Source: Crocinitomicaceae bacterium (GTDB taxonomy: Bacteria; Bacteroidota; Bacteroidia; Flavobacteriales_D; Crocinitomicaceae). Taken from it: a DNA stretch of 64,000 nt. The DNA is taken from contig JAHEMR010000008.1 of the NCBI GenBank assembly GCA_024643545.1, forward strand, positions 1 through 64,000, in the 5' to 3' direction. Position 1 is the stretch's first letter. The number at the start of each line of letters is the position of its first letter. The position numbers and the translations under genes were made by a program. Of this stretch, positions 63,977 to 64,000 are shown piece by piece. Below the pieces are notes generated by a model. It ran no database searches. It had not been told where the DNA came from and saw only the letters and a list, made by a program, of their open reading frames with translations.

Positions 63977-64000
63977 GGCGATATCGAGAGTTATGAACGA

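Overview
The window is a chromosomal segment of a Bacteroidota bacterium, most likely a Flavobacteriales member close to Crocinitomicaceae/Fluviicola (family placement is inference). Support: about 40% GC by eye; many promoters of the Bacteroidota form TTTG/TTG-N19-22-TAnnTTTG; almost no Shine-Dalgarno sites; the ssb-gldE-gldD gliding cluster; cargo proteins with type IX secretion (T9SS) C-terminal domains; a CarboxypepD_reg-type TonB-dependent receptor with a DUF4249 lipoprotein; the peroxiredoxin-thioredoxin-DUF6952 set; and the order miaB, sigma-54 activator, lptE, TPR protein, secG. About 50 protein genes and one tRNA are packed densely, and no gene-free stretch exceeds about 250 bases.

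Layout. 1-5.2 kb: first codons of rpsL (running off the left edge), an unknown secreted protein, pdhB, clpX, clpP. 5.2-12.2 kb (leftward): an OmpA/TPR lipoprotein, folK, gldD, gldE, ssb, topA. 12.4-19.1 kb (rightward): the miaB to secG operon, then groES-groEL with its own promoter and terminators. 19.2-23.9 kb: an SRAP-family DNA-protein crosslink protein and three unrecognised envelope proteins. 23.9-26.6 kb (leftward): dusB, a mannose-1-phosphate guanylyltransferase, a SprT-like metalloprotein. 26.6-34.1 kb (rightward, except oxyR): mlaE-mlaF, tRNA-Leu(UAG), tig, the oxyR/ahpC/thioredoxin/DUF6952 peroxide module, prfA, pyrF. 34.1-39.0 kb: a 46-residue lipoprotein, a BamA/TamA-like barrel, rdgB, folB, gltX, a coiled-coil protein. 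39.0-47.8 kb (leftward): a six-gene operon of surface and exported proteins. 47.9-61.4 kb: dipeptidyl peptidase IV, citrate synthase, an rRNA methyltransferase, a patatin-barrel protein, ftsK, an unknown secreted protein, an arginase-family enzyme, argS. 61.4-64.0 kb: a RAYT transposase whose stop codon lies inside a REP-like palindrome, further inverted repeats, and topB.

How genes work together. The 39-47.8 kb operon looks like a surface system for using extracellular nucleic acid or nucleotides: a lamin-tail protein and an endonuclease I (both T9SS cargo), a TonB-dependent receptor, a 5'-nucleotidase split into two genes, and a DUF4249 lipoprotein. The oxyR locus is a self-contained peroxide sensing and reduction module. 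Most of the rest is core housekeeping. I saw no phage, CRISPR, plasmid or recognised defence system. The main mobile-type signal is the RAYT/REP locus near 62 kb.
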